From contig SKOQ01000006.1 in assembly GCA_007119985.1 (NCBI GenBank), forward strand, positions 1 through 5,745: a stretch of DNA of 5,745 bases, written 5' to 3'. Made by a program: the position numbers and the translations under genes. Below are positions 4,576 to 5,745 of this stretch, in pieces (within the stretch, counting starts at the first letter, position 1; every line of letters starts with the position of its first letter). Source of the stretch: Marinospirillum sp. Lineage in GTDB: Bacteria > Pseudomonadota > Gammaproteobacteria > Pseudomonadales > Halomonadaceae. The notes below the pieces were generated by a model. That model saw nothing but the letters and a program-made list of their open reading frames with translations. It searched no databases and was not told where the DNA came from.

Positions 4576-5745
4576 TTAGAACTCTTCCCACTCATCATTC
4601 TGATGGCGCTGAGGTGCCGGTACGGGGGCTTTTTTGGGTTGGGGTAAGGTGGCTGTCCTTGACTGAGCCGGATGGGCAGCTGGACGCTGAGTGCGTGATG
4701 GCGCTACCGAACGCATCTTTGGCGTTGACGCGGGTACTGCGGGATTTCTTGCTGCAGGCGCGGTGTGCTGAACATCCTGCACTTTGAAGATAGACACAGC
4801 CGCTGCCAGACTTGAGGCCTGCTCCTCCAGTGATTCAGCTGCTGCCGCGGCTTCTTCAACAAGGGCGGCATTCTGCTGCGTCACACCATCCATTTGCATC
4901 ACCGCCTGATTAACCTGCTCAATACCTTGGCTTTGCTCATCTGAAGCCGCTGAGATTTCACCCATGATATCGGTCACACGCTGTACCGAAGTGACGATCT
5001 CTTCCATCGTTTCACCGGCATCCTTCACAAAGCGACTGCCTCGATCAACGATCTCACCGTCAATACGAATCAGCTCTTGTATTTCTTTGGCGGCACTGGC
5101 TGAACGCTGTGCTAAGGAGCGCACCTCGCCTGCCACGACAGCAAAACCTCGACCTTGCTCACCCGCCCGCGCCGCCTCCACAGCGGCATTCAGCGCCAGA
5201 ATATTGGTCTGAAAGGCAATGCCATCTATCACGGAGATAATATGGCTCATCTTCTCGGCGCTGGCCTTGAGTTCATCCATCTCGCTGACAGCTAGACGGA
5301 CTTTATCGCCGCCTGCCGTCGCCACTTGACTGGCACTGGCGCTCAGCTGATTGGCCTGACGGGCATTATCCGCATTTTGGCGCACAGTAGAAGTCAACTC
5401 CTCAAGACTGGAGGCAGTTTCTTCAAGGCTCGAAGCCTGTTCTTCAGTACGCTGTGATAAATCTGTATTACCCGTCGCAATTTCTTGTGCGGCGGTAGTG
5501 ATCGCTTCGACAGAACCTTTTATCTCCGTGACCAGCTCACGCAGGCGGGTTTGCATGGCTTCCAGCGCCTTGAGCACGCGGCCAATTTCATCATCGTTAT
5601 CGATCTGAATGCGATTATTCAAATTACCCTGTGCGATCTGGTCAAAATAAACCACTGCACGCTCTAAGGGACGTGCAATGGCACGAATCAGCAACCACCC
5701 CACCAAGCTGGCCAGCAGGATACCGACGACGATCATGATGATGGC
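4576..5745 (-). CDS. Methyl-accepting chemotaxis protein, C-terminal 389 residues (5' truncated by window edge)
   Basis: The frame runs open through the right-hand edge (Ala-Ile-Ile precede the first visible Met), so the first transmembrane helix and the periplasmic sensor domain lie outside and ligand specificity cannot be read. Visible residues: 1-20 are the second transmembrane helix; about 21-75 a HAMP domain with IARPLE and DEIG; 97-125 the first methylation helix (EEQASSLEETASSLEEL); 174-210 the signalling tip (IAFQTNILALNAAVEAARAG onward); about 290-312 the second methylation helix; 322-384 a Pro/Ala-rich flexible tail; 385-389 EWEEF, matching the xWxxF CheR/CheB tether. The signalling domain closely resembles E. 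coli Tsr (36-heptad class). One stretch, RIDGEI at 227-232, departs from the usual sequence with length kept. It is probably the operon's main transmembrane receptor, directly upstream of cheR. Confidence 0.96.
   Translation of the reverse strand, partial: AIIMIVVGILLASLVGWLLIRAIARPLERAVVYFDQIAQGNLNNRIQIDNDDEIGRVLKALEAMQTRLRELVTEIKGSVEAITTAAQEIATGNTDLSQRTEEQASSLEETASSLEELTSTVRQNADNARQANQLSASASQVATAGGDKVRLAVSEMDELKASAEKMSHIISVIDGIAFQTNILALNAAVEAARAGEQGRGFAVVAGEVRSLAQRSASAAKEIQELIRIDGEIVDRGSRFVKDAGETMEEIVTSVQRVTDIMGEISAASDEQSQGIEQVNQAVMQMDGVTQQNAALVEEAAAAAESLEEQASSLAAAVSIFKVQDVQHTAPAARNPAVPASTPKMRSVAPSRTQRPAAHPAQSRTATLPQPKKAPVPAPQRHQNDEWEEF
4579..4593 (-). other. C-terminal CheR/CheB-tethering pentapeptide (EWEEF) of the MCP
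   Basis: The last five codons before the stop encode E-W-E-E-F, with Trp and Phe placed as in the NWETF tether of E. coli Tsr and Tar. The peptide follows a roughly 63-residue Pro/Ala-rich flexible arm. The role is inferred from family knowledge and from the matching CheR type next door. Confidence 0.8.

Noticed and set aside
4964..5212. Plus-strand open frame of 82 codons
   Set aside because: It is antisense to the conserved tip of the upstream MCP and shows the same shadow pattern (PATTAKPRPCSPARAAS) as the frame opposite the other MCP tip. It is explained by codon use on the coding strand.
1..5745. Mobile elements, CRISPR arrays, tRNA/rRNA genes
   Set aside because: No direct repeat arrays, transposase-like frames, terminal inverted repeats or RNA gene signatures were seen. 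The whole window is occupied by coherent chemotaxis genes.

Overview
The window is a gene-dense stretch in which every credible gene lies on the minus strand. It reads as the interior of one chemotaxis operon. In transcription order, from the right-hand edge leftwards, it holds: a transmembrane methyl-accepting chemotaxis protein (MCP) whose 5' end is outside the window, cheR, cheD, cheB, a short membrane-anchored MCP-like protein, a small STAS-domain protein, and a receiver-like protein whose 3' end is outside the window. Gaps are 27 nt or less and two junctions overlap (4 and 8 nt). There is no room for internal promoters or terminators and I see none. No stretch above 300 bases lacks a gene.

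The order MCP-cheR-cheD-cheB and the 'EKFDFSCH' type of STAS protein suggest a motile gammaproteobacterium (less likely another proteobacterium). Base composition looks close to even. I cannot name a genus. cheA, cheW and cheY are absent and are expected to lie upstream, beyond the right-hand edge.

How the parts fit: the first MCP has the methylation helices that CheR methylates and CheB demethylates or deamidates, and it ends in EWEEF, a match to the xWxxF tether that recruits CheR/CheB. CheR's beta-subdomain looks like the pentapeptide-dependent type. CheD is a predicted receptor glutamine deamidase. Together these form an adaptation module.

The most interesting part is the left third. The second MCP-like protein has a bare two-helix membrane anchor, no sensor domain, no HAMP and no tether pentapeptide. 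It carries an F-E-D-M-S-S-Q-x-I stretch that matches the catalytic DxxxQ motif of the CheY-P phosphatase CheZ, at a CheZ-like distance from a short acidic/hydrophobic C-terminus. It is followed by a STAS anti-sigma-factor-antagonist-like protein and a degenerate receiver that has lost its Mg2+-binding acidic pair. This pair resembles HsbA/HsbR-type partner switching and suggests that chemotaxis is genetically linked to a second output pathway.
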